A DNA stretch of 64,000 nt from Caballeronia sp. M1242 (GCF_017220215.1 NZ_CP071129.1:2868256-2932255); one strand, 5' to 3'. Shown: positions 1-9,341, numbered from the stretch's first letter. Program-made: numbers and translations. Notes: generated from the sequence alone by a model not told the origin.

Positions 1-71
1 TTCGCGCGCCCCTGGCCGATGATGTGTTTGTCGAGTTCCGAGACGATTTCGGAGGGAGTCATGGTGGTCAT
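1..71 (-). CDS. hslU: ATP-dependent protease ATPase subunit HslU (5' end only)
   Basis: Only the first 23 codons lie in the window. They read MTTMTPSEIVSELDKHIIGQ and onward, the characteristic HslU N-terminus before the AAA+ domain. HslU unfolds substrates and feeds them to the HslV peptidase in the cytoplasm. The ATG at 71 follows an AAAGGA ribosome binding site; a second in-frame ATG lies three codons later. It is 12 bases downstream of hslV on the same strand, the usual hslVU operon order. Confidence 0.93.
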   Translation of the reverse strand, partial: MTTMTPSEIVSELDKHIIGQGRA

Positions 72-83
72 CGCTGGGTTCCT

Positions 84-620
84 TTATTCGATCGTCTCGA
101 TGACGCGATTGTGATTGGTGTAGATGCACATGTCGCCGGCGATGGTCAGCGCCTTCTCGACGATATCGCGCGGCGAAAGCTCGGTGTTCTCCGCAAGCGC
201 CTGCGCGGCGGCTTGCGCGTACGCGCCACCCGAGCCGATCGCGCAGATGCCGTTTTCGGGATCGAGCACGTCGCCGTTGCCGGTGATGACGAGCGTGGCC
301 TGCGCGTCGGCGGCGATCAGCATGGCTTCGAGACGGCGCAGCATGCGGTCGGTGCGCCAGTCTTTCGCCAGTTCGACGGCGGCGCGCGTCAGATTGCCCT
401 GATGTTTTTCGAGCTTCGCTTCGAAGCGATCCAGCAGCGAGAACGCGTCGGCCGTGCCGCCGGCGAAGCCGACCAGCACCTTGCCGCCATAGATGCGGCG
501 CACTTTCTTGGCGCCGCCCTTCATGACGATGTTGCCGAGCGTCACCTGACCATCGCCGCCCAACGCGACTTTGCCGCCGCGTCGCACGGAGACGATGGTC
601 GTGCCGTGAAATTGTTCCAT
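84..620 (-). CDS. hslV: ATP-dependent protease peptidase subunit HslV
   Basis: The 178-residue product has the normal HslV length. After the short propeptide MEQFHG comes TTIVSVRR, so Thr7 should become the N-terminal catalytic threonine of the proteasome-like fold. The [10 protein letters not shown] and [11 protein letters not shown] segments are family hallmarks. HslV forms a double hexamer capped by HslU and degrades misfolded and regulatory proteins in heat shock. The ATG at 620 has AAGGA upstream. hslU follows after 12 bases, so the two are co-transcribed. Confidence 0.97.
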   Translation of the reverse strand: MEQFHGTTIVSVRRGGKVALGGDGQVTLGNIVMKGGAKKVRRIYGGKVLVGFAGGTADAFSLLDRFEAKLEKHQGNLTRAAVELAKDWRTDRMLRRLEAMLIAADAQATLVITGNGDVLDPENGICAIGSGGAYAQAAAQALAENTELSPRDIVEKALTIAGDMCIYTNHNRVIETIE

Positions 621-965
621 GTGCGTTCCTTAAGAAAACCAGAAGAACGCGGGCGGCTTGCGATCAGTGACGAGCCGCCACGCAGTCGAGAATTCGAGGG
701 AGTGCACGGCGCGGGGTTCCGCCCGGCCGGAAGGCTCGAAGCGTACGGCGCCGCGCGCGCGCCCTCGCGATGAGCGGGCGCGTCGAGTTCAGTTTAGGGC
801 GCGGCGGCATTTATCAAGGTGCGGGTTTGTCGGACGCGCGAAAAGCAAAAAGGCACACGATTCACGTGTGCCTTTTGTTCGTGCCAGCGCCCGACTTCGC
901 GGATTTCGCGGCGGCGCGTTCCCCGTTGCGGGCGGGCCCGCACCGTTCGCCGCGCGGTTGCCGCT
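621..965. other. Intergenic region between hslV and dksA
   Basis: No convincing gene is present. It should hold the hslVU promoter next to 620 and contains the hairpin terminator of dksA near its middle. Several GC-rich open frames cross it but show no protein-like composition or ribosome binding sites. Confidence 0.6.
845..876 (-). terminator. Rho-independent terminator after dksA
   Basis: A 12-bp perfect stem (848-859 with 865-876) has a 5-base loop. On the minus strand it is followed by a T-rich tract. It lies about 90 bases past the dksA stop codon. Confidence 0.8.
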
Positions 966-1382
966 TTAGTCGCCGAAGAGTTTCTGGCGCAGTTCGCGGC
1001 GCTCTTGCGCTTCGAGCGAGAGCGTGGCCGTGGGGCGCGCGAGCAGCCGCGGAATGCCGATCGGCTCGCCGGTCTCTTCGCACCAGCCGTAGTCGCCGGA
1101 TTCGATGCGCGCGAGCGATTGCTGCACCTTCTTCAGGAGCTTGCGTTCGCGGTCGCGCGTGCGCAGTTCCAGTGCATGCTCTTCTTCGATGGTCGCGCGG
1201 TCCGCCGGGTCCGGCACGATCACCGTTTCCCGCAGGTTTTCCGTCGTCTGGCCGGCATTCTTGAGAATGTCCGCTTGCAACTGCTCGAGCCGGTTCTTGA
1301 AGAAGGCGAGTTGTTCCTCGTTCATGTAGTCCTTCTCGCTCATCTTCAGGATTTCGGCTTCGGTCAAGAGTTTCGTTGTCAT
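966..1382 (-). CDS. dksA: RNA polymerase-binding transcription factor DksA, zinc-ligand-poor form
   Basis: DksA enters the secondary channel of RNA polymerase and acts with ppGpp in the stringent response. The 138-residue product has the coiled coil with the tip motif DPADRA (58-63), matching the functional DxxDxA, and the C-terminal globular domain. At the four zinc-ligand positions it has Cys101, Thr104, Ser122 and Ala125 instead of four cysteines, so it cannot hold the classical zinc site. Such forms are known in alpha- and betaproteobacteria and in Pseudomonas DksA2. It ends in its own terminator and lies 517 bases from a COG0523 GTPase, a pairing seen in zinc-limitation biology elsewhere. 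Confidence 0.95.
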   Translation of the reverse strand: MTTKLLTEAEILKMSEKDYMNEEQLAFFKNRLEQLQADILKNAGQTTENLRETVIVPDPADRATIEEEHALELRTRDRERKLLKKVQQSLARIESGDYGWCEETGEPIGIPRLLARPTATLSLEAQERRELRQKLFGD

Positions 1383-1899
1383 CTGCTTGCTTCTTCAATG
1401 TAAGGCGATGTCTTGGCAACGCCCGCACTTGCGTTGCCCGCATGCATGCAGCGTTTTGGCGTCACGCGACACTCGATGCGGGGCCGAACTCCTCTGGAAA
1501 CCGATATTGGCTGCTCCGTTTCAACGCTCGCCTTGCGGCCCTCGCGGCCTATCAGCAGATCGTCCGCCGGGGCATCCTTTTCTGACATCCGACGGCCAAC
1601 GCCCGTATTCGTATGCGCCGAACGGATTCGCCCTTCTCCAGTGGGGCTGTATTGTAACTGAACCGCAATTTCCGACGATAACCGAGGAAAACCCTGTCGA
1701 AAGCCGCCGGAATTTCAAAAATATAACGCCTGAACACGCAAAAAGCGATGTCGCTTGGTGGGCGCGACTACATAACCGCGACAATAAACGCCCAAGAAAA
1801 ACGCCGCCGGCGAGGCTCGCGGGCGGCGCATCTTCGCATCGACGTTGCGTCCCGCCTTTCGCGCGCTTGGCGCAGATCAGCGAAATGCGTGCCGGGTCG
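1383..1899. other. Intergenic region upstream of dksA
   Basis: This 517-base stretch separates the COG0523 gene from dksA, both on the minus strand. It contains the terminator of the former and must carry the dksA promoter. Short open frames on both strands look like chance frames. Confidence 0.55.
1796..1829 (-). terminator. Rho-independent terminator after the COG0523 GTPase gene
   Basis: A GC-rich inverted repeat of about 12 bp is followed on the minus strand by TTTTTCTT. It lies about 70 bases past the stop codon at 1900. Confidence 0.75.
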
Positions 1900-2970
1900 T
1901 TATTTCACCAGGCAGGCGTCGAGGCCGTCGGTGATCAGATCTTTCGGCAGCTCGATACCGATGAACACCATCTTGCTGTTCTTTTTCTCGATCGGCATCC
2001 ACTTGGCGGCGAGGTCGCTGCCCATCATCTGATGCACGCCCTGAAAGACGACCTTGCGATCGACGCCCTTCATATAGAGCACGCCCTTGTAGCGCAGCAG
2101 CCGCTCGCCGTAAATCTGCAAAATGCCGCCGAGAAAATCTTCGAGGCGGTTCGGATCGAACGGCTTGTCGCTGCGATACACGAACGACTTGATCTTGTCG
2201 TCGTGGTGCGCATGATGATGGTGGTGGTGATGCTCGTGATCGTGGCTGTGATCGTGCCCGCACGTCGAATGGTCGTGATCGTCGTCGTGCGCGTGATCGT
2301 GGTCATGATCGTGCTCGTCTTCCGCGAGGAAATCCGGATCGATTTCCAGCTTCGAATTCAGGTTGAAGCCGCGCAGATCGAAGATTTCCTTGATGTCTGC
2401 ATCGCCGAAATTGACGACCTTGATCGCCGCACGCGGGTTCATGTGCACCAGCCGATGCTTCAGTGCTTCGAGCGCGTCTGCATCCACCAGATCGGACTTC
2501 GTGATGAACAGCCGATCCGCGAAACCGACCTGCCGCTGCACCACTTCGTGCTGGTCGAGCTGCGCGTTGGCATGCTTGGCATCGACCAAAGTGATGATCG
2601 CGTCGAGCAGGAATTCGTCGGCGACCGTGTTATCCATGAAGAACGTCTGCGCGACCGGACCCGGATTCGCGAGACCCGTGGTTTCGATCACCACGCGGTC
2701 AAAGTCGAGCGTGCCCGCCTTCTTGCGGTTCGCGAGGTCTTCCAGCGCGCGCGCCAGATCGCCGCGAATCGTGCAGCAGATGCAGCCGTTGCTCATCTGG
2801 ATGATCTGCTCGTTCGTTTCCTGCACGAGAATTTCGTTGTCGATGTTCTCTTCGCCGAACTCGTTCTCGATCACGGCGATCTTCATGCCGTGCTTTTCGT
2901 TCAGGATGCGCTTGAGCAGCGTGGTTTTGCCGCTGCCCAGAAAGCCGGTCAGGATGGTTACGGGAATCAT
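1900..2970 (-). CDS. COG0523 (CobW/Zng1-type) GTPase, putative zinc metallochaperone
   Basis: The 356-residue protein belongs to the G3E GTPases that insert metals. Visible are the Walker A loop GFLGSGKT (9-16), the metal-binding motif GCICC (62-66), the TKSD guanine-specificity motif (157-160) and a very histidine-rich linker (about 220-256) before the CobW C-terminal domain. The histidine tract suggests zinc, cobalt or nickel buffering. The neighbouring DksA lacks zinc cysteines, which fits a zinc-sparing role, but no clear Zur box could be identified upstream. It ends in its own terminator. Metal specificity is inferred. Confidence 0.9.
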   Translation of the reverse strand: MIPVTILTGFLGSGKTTLLKRILNEKHGMKIAVIENEFGEENIDNEILVQETNEQIIQMSNGCICCTIRGDLARALEDLANRKKAGTLDFDRVVIETTGLANPGPVAQTFFMDNTVADEFLLDAIITLVDAKHANAQLDQHEVVQRQVGFADRLFITKSDLVDADALEALKHRLVHMNPRAAIKVVNFGDADIKEIFDLRGFNLNSKLEIDPDFLAEDEHDHDHDHAHDDDHDHSTCGHDHSHDHEHHHHHHHAHHDDKIKSFVYRSDKPFDPNRLEDFLGGILQIYGERLLRYKGVLYMKGVDRKVVFQGVHQMMGSDLAAKWMPIEKKNSKMVFIGIELPKDLITDGLDACLVK

Positions 2971-3102
2971 GGTGTCGCCTGTTTCCTTGTCAGTGTTCGG
3001 AATCGCGCGGCCGGTCGGTGGCGCACTGAATCGGTTATTGAAACATATTCGCCCAGCGGGCGCTTTGCGCCGCGTGACCTTGCCGCAGCCAGATAAGGCC
3101 GC

Positions 3103-4302
3103 TCACGCGATTTGCAACAGCAGGCCCTTCAGGTACTCGCCTTCCGGAAACGCCGTAAGCAGCGGGTGATCGACGCCCGCGCCGAGGCGCTTCAGGATGC
3201 GCGCATCGACGCGGGCATCGGCCGCCGCGCCCGCGACGATCTTCTGAAACAAGTCCGCATCGATCGCACCCGAGCACGAATACGTGAACAGCAGCCCGCC
3301 CGGACGCAGCAGCTTGAAGCCGCTCAGATTGATGTCCTTGTACGCACGCGCGGCGCGGTCCACGGTTTCGCGCGACGGCGCGAACTTCGGCGGATCGAGC
3401 ACGATCAGGTCGAAACGCTGGCCTTCGTCGTACAGACGGCGCAGCGTCTTGAAGGCGTCGGCGTCGAGCCATTCGGCTTTTTCCGCGTCAAAGCCGTTGG
3501 CCTTCACGTTCTCGCGCGCGAGCGCGAGCGCCTCGCCGGACGAATCCACCGACACGACGCGCGCGGCGCCGCCCTTCAACGCCGCGAGCGAAAAGCCGCC
3601 GGTATAGCAGAAGCAGTTGAGCACGTCGCGGCCTTGCGCGTTCTGCTGCACGAGCACGCGGTTGTCGCGCTGGTCCACGTAGAAGCCGGTCTTATGGCCG
3701 TGCTTCACGTCGACGTGATAACGCACGCCGCACTCGTTCGTGACGAGCGTGTCCGGCGGCGGATCGCCCGCGAGCACGCCGGTCGTCTGCTCCAGCCCTT
3801 CCTTCTGGCGGATCGACACATCCGAGCGTTCGTAGACGTTCGGGCAGCCGGTCGCGGCGATCAGCGCATCGACGATCGCCGGCTTCCACGCCTCGACGCC
3901 CGTCGCCATGAACTGACAGACGAGCTGCGCGTGCGAGCCCTGATCGGCGACGTAGTAATCGACGATGAGGCCCGGCAAGCCGTCCGCTTCGCCGAAGACG
4001 AGGCGCGTCGCGCCGGTATCGCGGACCATCGTCTGCCGATGCGCGACCGCGCGCTGCACGCGGCGCTTGAAGAAGGCGTGATCGACGGGCTCCGCTTCGT
4101 CGAACGTCCAGACGCGCGCGCGAATCTGCGAATGCGGGCTGTACGACGCGCGAGCGAGAAAACGGCCATCGGCGGCGCGCACGGTGACGGTCGCGCCGGG
4201 CGCGGGATTGCCGTCGATGCGCGCGATGGCGTTCGCGTAAATCCACGGATGGCGGCGAACGAGCGACTTGTCCTTCGCCGGTTTGAGCGTGATGGTGTTC
4301 AT
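3103..4302 (-). CDS. rlmI: 23S rRNA (cytosine-5) methyltransferase, RlmI family
   Basis: The 399-residue product has an N-terminal PUA domain (start MNTITLKPAKDKSLVRRHPWIY), the central EEHEAD-type domain and a C-terminal Rossmann methyltransferase domain with CFCYTGGFSLAAL (SAM binding) and VLDPPKF (catalytic DPPK motif). RlmI modifies C1962 of 23S rRNA with S-adenosylmethionine. I chose the ATG at 4302 because the extra eight upstream codons are not typical of the family. It lies 36 bases after xerC and probably belongs to the dapF-DUF484-xerC transcript. Confidence 0.92.
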   Translation of the reverse strand: MNTITLKPAKDKSLVRRHPWIYANAIARIDGNPAPGATVTVRAADGRFLARASYSPHSQIRARVWTFDEAEPVDHAFFKRRVQRAVAHRQTMVRDTGATRLVFGEADGLPGLIVDYYVADQGSHAQLVCQFMATGVEAWKPAIVDALIAATGCPNVYERSDVSIRQKEGLEQTTGVLAGDPPPDTLVTNECGVRYHVDVKHGHKTGFYVDQRDNRVLVQQNAQGRDVLNCFCYTGGFSLAALKGGAARVVSVDSSGEALALARENVKANGFDAEKAEWLDADAFKTLRRLYDEGQRFDLIVLDPPKFAPSRETVDRAARAYKDINLSGFKLLRPGGLLFTYSCSGAIDADLFQKIVAGAAADARVDARILKRLGAGVDHPLLTAFPEGEYLKGLLLQIA

Positions 4303-4338
4303 TGCGATGATCGGAGCAGCGCGCATGGCGCCGCGGTG

Positions 4339-5262
4339 TTAGTCGCGCTTCTTCGCGCGCGGATGCGCCGAGTCGTAGACACGAGCAAGGTGCTGAAAGT
4401 CCAGCGATGTATAGATCTGCGTCGCGGTGATGCTCGCATGACCCAGCAGTTCCTGCACCGCGCGCAGGTCGCCGCTCGACTGCAAGACGTGCGTGGCGAA
4501 CGAATGCCGGAGCACGTGCGGATGCACATTCGCCGGAATGCCGGCCAAGAGCGCCATGCGCTTGACGCGCTCGCGCACCACGCCCGGCGACATGCGATTG
4601 CCGCGCACGGAAAGAAAGAGCGCGTGCGGTTCCAGCTTGACGAATTCGCCGCGGACGTCGATCCACGCGCGCAGCGCATCGATCGCCTTGCGGCCGACCG
4701 GCACCTTGCGCATGCGCTTGCCCTTGCCGAGCACGGTGACTTCGGCGGCGGCCAGATCGAGCCAGCCGGCGGACTGATGGTCCTTCGTATCGACGTGGCG
4801 GACATCGAGCCCGACGAGTTCCGAGAGCCGCAGCCCCGACGAATAGAACAGTTCGAGCATGGCGTGATCGCGCAACGCTTCGGTGCTGTCGGCGCGCGGC
4901 GCGTCCATCAGGGCCATTGCGTCGTCGACGGAAAGCGCCTTCGGAAGCGTCTTTTCGCGCTTCGGCGCGCGCACCGTCGCGACAGGGTTCGCGGGCATCT
5001 CGACGCGTTCGGCGAGCCAGCGGTAAAACGCGCGCCACGCCGACAGCCGATGCGCGATGGAGCGCGGCGACAGCCCCGCCGCGTGCGCGCGCACGACCGC
5101 GCCGCGCATGTCGGCGGCCGTCAGCGTTTCGAGCGCGCGGCCCTTGGCGAGCGCGCGCAGTTCGCCGAGTTCGTACGTGTAGCCACGCAGCGTGTGCTCC
5201 GACAAACGCCGCTCGTGTTCGAGCATCGCGAGATAAGCGGCGATGTGATCGGCGGGCTGCAT
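4339..5262 (-). CDS. xerC: Tyrosine recombinase XerC
   Basis: The 307-residue enzyme resolves chromosome dimers at dif with XerD. The SAM-like N-terminal domain is followed by the catalytic domain with the complete set Arg145 (SGLRLSEL), Lys180 (GKGKRMRKVP), His249 and Arg252 (HPHVLRHSFATH), His275 (LGHAS) and Tyr284. It starts 10 bases after the DUF484 stop. The order dapF-DUF484-xerC is conserved in many proteobacteria. Confidence 0.96.
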   Translation of the reverse strand: MQPADHIAAYLAMLEHERRLSEHTLRGYTYELGELRALAKGRALETLTAADMRGAVVRAHAAGLSPRSIAHRLSAWRAFYRWLAERVEMPANPVATVRAPKREKTLPKALSVDDAMALMDAPRADSTEALRDHAMLELFYSSGLRLSELVGLDVRHVDTKDHQSAGWLDLAAAEVTVLGKGKRMRKVPVGRKAIDALRAWIDVRGEFVKLEPHALFLSVRGNRMSPGVVRERVKRMALLAGIPANVHPHVLRHSFATHVLQSSGDLRAVQELLGHASITATQIYTSLDFQHLARVYDSAHPRAKKRD

Positions 5263-5272
5263 GTCGCGTCGC

Positions 5273-5992
5273 TCAGTTCGGCAGCAGGCGGGAGAGCGCC
5301 GCGCTCGCCAGCACGCCGATCTGCGCGAGAAAATCCGTCGCCATGCCGTCGTGGAAGCGCCGCGCGTCGGGCGAGCCCATCACGAGCAGGCCGAACGCGG
5401 GCGCATCCGGGCCGGCTTGCGGATCGCGCAGCGCGACCAGCGCAATCGACTGAATGCCGCGTTCGGCGGACGCGTCTTCCAGCGAGCCGCCGCTGGACGC
5501 CGATGCCGAGTTCGCCACGCCGAGCCACTGCGCCGCCGCGAAGCCGCTGTTCGCGCCGCAATACGGCGCGTCGAGGCTGCCCGCGAAAATACGCACTTCC
5601 TCGCCGACGTGGCGCGCGAAATCCGCCTGGCGGTACGCTTCATCGACATCCCACATGCGCAGCGCGGCGTGCGGCACGTCGAACACTTCGCACAGTCCTT
5701 TGCTGATGGTGGACGGCAGCGCGTACGGGTCGCGCTGGCCGGTCACGCGCACGGTCCAGCGGTTGAACTTCGTGGCGATGCTGTCGTTTTCATGGCCGTA
5801 GCGCAGCAGTTCGGCAAGCCGCCGTTCGAGTTGCTTGTTCTTGTCGCGCAGCATTTCCATCTGCCGTTCCTGCAGCGACACAGCCGACTTGCCGTGCGGA
5901 TTCGAAAGCCGGATGGTGCCGAGCAGTTCGGCGTGCTCGACGAAAAAATCGGGGTTGTCGAGCAGATAGTCGGCGACTTCGCGTGGATTCAT
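5273..5992 (-). CDS. DUF484 family protein
   Basis: The 239-residue product starts MNPREVADYLLDNPDFFVEH, the typical beginning of DUF484 proteins. These have an N-terminal helical part and a GAF-like domain of unknown function and usually sit between dapF and xerC. A longer reading from a TTG at 6025 is possible, but the ATG matches family starts better. A heptad-rich segment around residues 40-65 (QERQMEMLRDKNKQLERRL) looks like a coiled coil. No enzymatic role is claimed. Confidence 0.9.
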   Translation of the reverse strand: MNPREVADYLLDNPDFFVEHAELLGTIRLSNPHGKSAVSLQERQMEMLRDKNKQLERRLAELLRYGHENDSIATKFNRWTVRVTGQRDPYALPSTISKGLCEVFDVPHAALRMWDVDEAYRQADFARHVGEEVRIFAGSLDAPYCGANSGFAAAQWLGVANSASASSGGSLEDASAERGIQSIALVALRDPQAGPDAPAFGLLVMGSPDARRFHDGMATDFLAQIGVLASAALSRLLPN

Positions 5993-6026
5993 GTTTGCCT
6001 GATACGTTTGAATGCGTGGGCTCAAG

Positions 6027-6899
6027 TCAGCCGATGTCCGAAAGCTCGATCTCGCCTTCGAAGACGGTCGCGGCGGGTCCGGCCATGAAAAGCGCGGCGG
6101 ATTCGTCGCGCGCGCCGTCCCAGCTGATCGTGAGCGTGCCGCCGTGCGTCTCGACGCGCACCGGCGAATCCAGCAAACCGCGCCGGATGCCCGCGGCCAC
6201 CGCCGCGCAAGCGCCCGTGCCGCAGGCGAGCGTTTCGCCCGCGCCGCGCTCGAAGACGCGCAGTTTGACCGAATGACGGTCGACGATCTGCATGAAGCCC
6301 GCGTTGACGCGCTCCGGAAAGCGCGCGTGGCGCTCGACGAGCGGCCCTTCGGCGAGCACGGGATACGCTTTTACGTCGTCGACGACGTGCACCGCGTGCG
6401 GATTGCCCATCGACACGACGGACACCCAGCGCGTCTTTGCGCCGATATCGAGCGGCCAGAGCGTATCGTTGCCCTCGCTGCGGCCGTCGAGACCGCTCGC
6501 GTCGAACGGCACGCGCGGCGGATCGAAGACGGGCGCGCCCATGTCGACGGTCACTTCGCCGTTGTCCTGCATCGTCAGCGTGATGACGCCCTTCTGCACC
6601 TGCACGCGCACCGTCGACGCAGCGGTCAGCCCGCGATCGCGCACGAACTTCACGAAGCAGCGCGCGCCGTTGCCGCAATGCTCGACTTCGCCGCCATCGC
6701 AATTGAAGATGCGGTACTTGAAGTCGACGCCATCGACGGTCGGCTTTTCGACCAGCAGCAGCTGATCCGCGCCGACGCCGAAGTGACGGTCGGCGAGCGC
6801 GCGAACCTGCGCGGCGTTCAGATCGAGCGCCTGCGAGTAGCCGTCGAGCACGACAAAGTCGTTGCCCGCGCCCTGCATCTTGGTGAACTTGAGTTTCAT
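6027..6899 (-). CDS. dapF: Diaminopimelate epimerase
   Basis: DapF converts LL- to meso-diaminopimelate for lysine and peptidoglycan synthesis. The 290-residue protein carries both catalytic cysteines in their classic settings, Cys75 in EHCGNGARC and Cys226 in LACGTGACA, plus GNPHAV. The start [15 protein letters not shown] is typical. The downstream DUF484 and xerC genes probably share its transcript. Confidence 0.97.
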   Translation of the reverse strand: MKLKFTKMQGAGNDFVVLDGYSQALDLNAAQVRALADRHFGVGADQLLLVEKPTVDGVDFKYRIFNCDGGEVEHCGNGARCFVKFVRDRGLTAASTVRVQVQKGVITLTMQDNGEVTVDMGAPVFDPPRVPFDASGLDGRSEGNDTLWPLDIGAKTRWVSVVSMGNPHAVHVVDDVKAYPVLAEGPLVERHARFPERVNAGFMQIVDRHSVKLRVFERGAGETLACGTGACAAVAAGIRRGLLDSPVRVETHGGTLTISWDGARDESAALFMAGPAATVFEGEIELSDIG

Positions 6900-6957
6900 G
6901 GCCGCTATTGTATGTGAGCCTCGGTGCGGCGTTTCGTGCCGCTTGGCGCCGCGCGGC

Positions 6958-7842
6958 TCAATAAAAACTTGCCTCGCCCGGCGGCCGCGTCTTGAAGCGC
7001 TTGTGAACCCAGTAATACTGCTCGGGAATGCGCGGAATCTGCTCTTCGAGAAACGCGTTCATGCGGCGGGCGTCGGCATCGTCGTCGCCGGTCGGGTAGT
7101 TTTCCCACGGCGCGAAGATTTTCAGCCGATAACCCTTGTAATTCGGCAGCACCTCGCCGATGAACGGCACCACTTGCGCCTTGCCCGTCTTCGCGAGCCG
7201 GCCGACGGCGGTCAGCGTGCACGTCGGAATGCCGAAGAATGGCACGAAGGTGGAATTGCGCATGCCGTAATCCATGTCCGCGCCGAGCATGACGGGCTTG
7301 CGGTCGCGCAGCCAGCGCAGCACGATGCGCGCGCTATCCGCGCGGCTCGCCATGTCCGCGCCGAAGCGCGCGCGCTGCCGCTTGGCAATCTCTTCGACCT
7401 GCGGATTCGAGAACGGCTGATACAGCGATCCGCATTGCCGGTGCAGCGAGTAGTTCAGAAAGATCGACCCCGCCTCGATGCCGACAAAGTGCAGCCCGAG
7501 AAAGAGCGTGGGCGGCAGATCGGGATCGGTGAGATCGACGGCGCTGTCCACTTCGATCAGCCTTTCCAGCTTCTTCGCCGATCCGAACCACTGCACGCTG
7601 CGCTCGACATAGCTGCGAATGGCATGGCGGAAGTGCATCTGCGCGACTTCCTCGCGGCGCTCGGGCGACCATTCGGGAAAGCAGAGCTTGAGGTTCGTAT
7701 GCACGATGCGCTTGCGCCGGCTCGGAATCTGATAAAGCAGCCAGCCGAGGCCATCGCCGAAACGCGCGGTAATGCCGTAAGGAATGATCGCGAGAAACTT
7801 CAGAAAGCCAATGGCGAGCGACACGCCGATACGCCCTAACAT
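6958..7842 (-). CDS. lpxL: Lipid A biosynthesis lauroyl acyltransferase (LpxL/HtrB family)
   Basis: The 294-residue inner-membrane enzyme adds a secondary acyl chain to the Kdo2-lipid A precursor. It has an N-terminal membrane helix (about 5-30) and the acyltransferase HX4E motif at His118-Glu123 ([11 protein letters not shown]). The final part, [16 protein letters not shown], is a family signature. Burkholderiales often have two such genes in front of metK; only one is seen here. It diverges from metK. Confidence 0.92.
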   Translation of the reverse strand: MLGRIGVSLAIGFLKFLAIIPYGITARFGDGLGWLLYQIPSRRKRIVHTNLKLCFPEWSPERREEVAQMHFRHAIRSYVERSVQWFGSAKKLERLIEVDSAVDLTDPDLPPTLFLGLHFVGIEAGSIFLNYSLHRQCGSLYQPFSNPQVEEIAKRQRARFGADMASRADSARIVLRWLRDRKPVMLGADMDYGMRNSTFVPFFGIPTCTLTAVGRLAKTGKAQVVPFIGEVLPNYKGYRLKIFAPWENYPTGDDDADARRMNAFLEEQIPRIPEQYYWVHKRFKTRPPGEASFY

Positions 7843-7942
7843 GACGTGCTCCCGCGAACATACGGGCGGCGGCTACCGGCGGAGGATAAGCGCGGGACGA
7901 ATGACGACAAGCGTTCGACTCTGTAAAAACACGGGAAACCGG

Positions 7943-7948
7943 TATAAT
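7943..7948 (+). promoter_or_regulatory. Predicted -10 element of the metK promoter
   Basis: A perfect TATAAT lies in the lpxL-metK gap. The -35 region is poor. Transcription would start near 7955, giving a leader of about 180 bases before metK. Confidence 0.65.
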
Positions 7949-7951
7949 ACG

Positions 7952-8136
7952 GGCTTCGCCGAGTTAATGGACAACTTGCGGGGCGAAGCCGGCCTGAGCC
8001 AGATGCATGCATTGCGTGCATCGGGTGCATCGAGGTTCAGGACGGAGAAAGGACATCCGCTAAAGCGTCGCCGCTTCAGACTCCAAACGAAGTCGGCTAC
8101 GTGAATCTCAACCGTACTTTATTGGAGTCTGAAGCG
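7952..8136 (+). promoter_or_regulatory. Structured metK leader with a ribosome-binding-site-sequestering hairpin
   Basis: Three helices can be drawn by eye. First, 7952-7960 pairs with 7982-7990 (9 bp). Second, 7993-8000 pairs with 8034-8041 (8 bp, one G-U) and encloses a 7-bp inner stem (8002-8008 with 8016-8022). Third, 8072-8086 pairs with 8122-8136 (15 bp, no mismatch). The 3' arm of the last contains the GGAG ribosome binding site and ends on the first base of the GTG start. A competing hairpin, aagcg/cgctt just upstream (about 8064-8077), would consume part of the 5' arm. This is the layout of a translational riboswitch. It does not match the SAM-I motif; a SAM-sensing role is inference from the gene. 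Confidence 0.6.
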
Positions 8137-9323
8137 TGTCGAACGACTACCTGTTTACCTCCGAATCCGTTTCCGAAGGCCACCCGGACAAGGTCGCCGA
8201 CCAAATCTCCGACGCTATTCTCGACGCCATCCTGACTCAGGACAAATACTCGCGCGTCGCGGCGGAAACCCTCTGCAATACCGGTCTCGTCGTCCTCGCG
8301 GGCGAAATTACGACCACCGCGAACGTCGATTACATCCAGATCGCGCGGGACACCATCAAGCGCATCGGTTACGACAACACGGACTACGGCATCGACTATC
8401 GCGGCTGCGCGGTGCTCGTCGCGTACGACAAGCAATCGCCGGATATCGCGCAAGGCGTGAACAAGGCGCACGACGACAATCTCGACCAGGGCGCGGGCGA
8501 CCAGGGCCTCATGTTCGGTTACGCGTGCGACGAAACGCCCGAACTCATGCCGCTGCCCATTCACCTGTCGCACCGTCTCGTCGAGCGTCAGGCGAACCTG
8601 CGCCGCGACGGGCGTCTGCCGTGGCTGCGTCCGGACGCGAAGTCGCAAGTCACCGTCCGCTACGTGGACGGCAAGCCGCACTCCATCGACACCGTCGTGC
8701 TCTCCACGCAGCACGCGCCGGACATCGATCTGCCGCAACTGCGCGAAGCCGTGATCGAAGAAGTCATCAAGCCGACGCTGCCGAAGGAACTCATCAAGGG
8801 CGACATCAAGTTCCTGGTGAACCCGACGGGCCGATTCGTGATCGGCGGTCCGCAAGGCGACTGCGGTCTGACGGGCCGCAAGATCATTGTCGATACGTAC
8901 GGCGGCGCGGCTCCGCACGGCGGCGGCGCGTTCTCCGGCAAGGACCCGTCGAAGGTGGACCGCTCGGCGGCTTACGCGGGCCGTTATGTCGCGAAGAACG
9001 TGGTCGCGGCCGGTCTGGCGTCGCGCTGCCTGATTCAGGTGTCGTACGCCATCGGCGTCGCGCGTCCGACTTCGGTGATGGTGAACACGTTCGGAACCGG
9101 CCGCGTGTCGGATGCCGAGATCACCAAGCTCGTGCTTGAACATTTCGATCTGCGTCCGAAGGGCATCATCCAGATGCTCGACCTGCTGCGCCCGATCTAC
9201 GAAAAGTCGGCGGCGTACGGTCACTTCGGCCGGGAAGAGCCGGAATTCTCATGGGAAGCCGCGGATAAGGCGCTGTTGCTGGCCGAAGCCGCCGGCACCG
9301 AACCGGTGGTGCGCGTGGCGTAA
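8136..9323 (+). CDS. metK: S-adenosylmethionine synthetase
   Basis: MetK makes S-adenosylmethionine from methionine and ATP in the cytoplasm. The 395-residue product has the family motifs SEGHPDK near the N-terminus, GAGDQG (about 119-124) and the phosphate-binding loop GGGAFSGKD. The start is GTG, preceded by TTGGAG, which is buried in a 15-bp hairpin. A strong terminator follows, so the gene is monocistronic. Confidence 0.98.
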   Translation: MSNDYLFTSESVSEGHPDKVADQISDAILDAILTQDKYSRVAAETLCNTGLVVLAGEITTTANVDYIQIARDTIKRIGYDNTDYGIDYRGCAVLVAYDKQSPDIAQGVNKAHDDNLDQGAGDQGLMFGYACDETPELMPLPIHLSHRLVERQANLRRDGRLPWLRPDAKSQVTVRYVDGKPHSIDTVVLSTQHAPDIDLPQLREAVIEEVIKPTLPKELIKGDIKFLVNPTGRFVIGGPQGDCGLTGRKIIVDTYGGAAPHGGGAFSGKDPSKVDRSAAYAGRYVAKNVVAAGLASRCLIQVSYAIGVARPTSVMVNTFGTGRVSDAEITKLVLEHFDLRPKGIIQMLDLLRPIYEKSAAYGHFGREEPEFSWEAADKALLLAEAAGTEPVVRVA

Positions 9324-9341
9324 GCTTCAGGCGCGACAAAT

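Noticed and set aside
1387..3096. Plus-strand open frame of 569 codons opposite the COG0523 gene
   Set aside because: It is the mirror of the real minus-strand gene: the valine-rich middle mirrors the histidine tract. It has no domain logic.
3112..5706. Plus-strand open frame of 864 codons opposite rlmI and xerC
   Set aside because: It is a long antisense frame typical of high-GC DNA, very rich in Arg, Ala and His. It overlaps three well-supported genes.
7952..8136. SAM-I riboswitch in front of metK
   Set aside because: The conserved SAM-I core sequences are not present. The leader is reported as an unclassified structured RNA instead.
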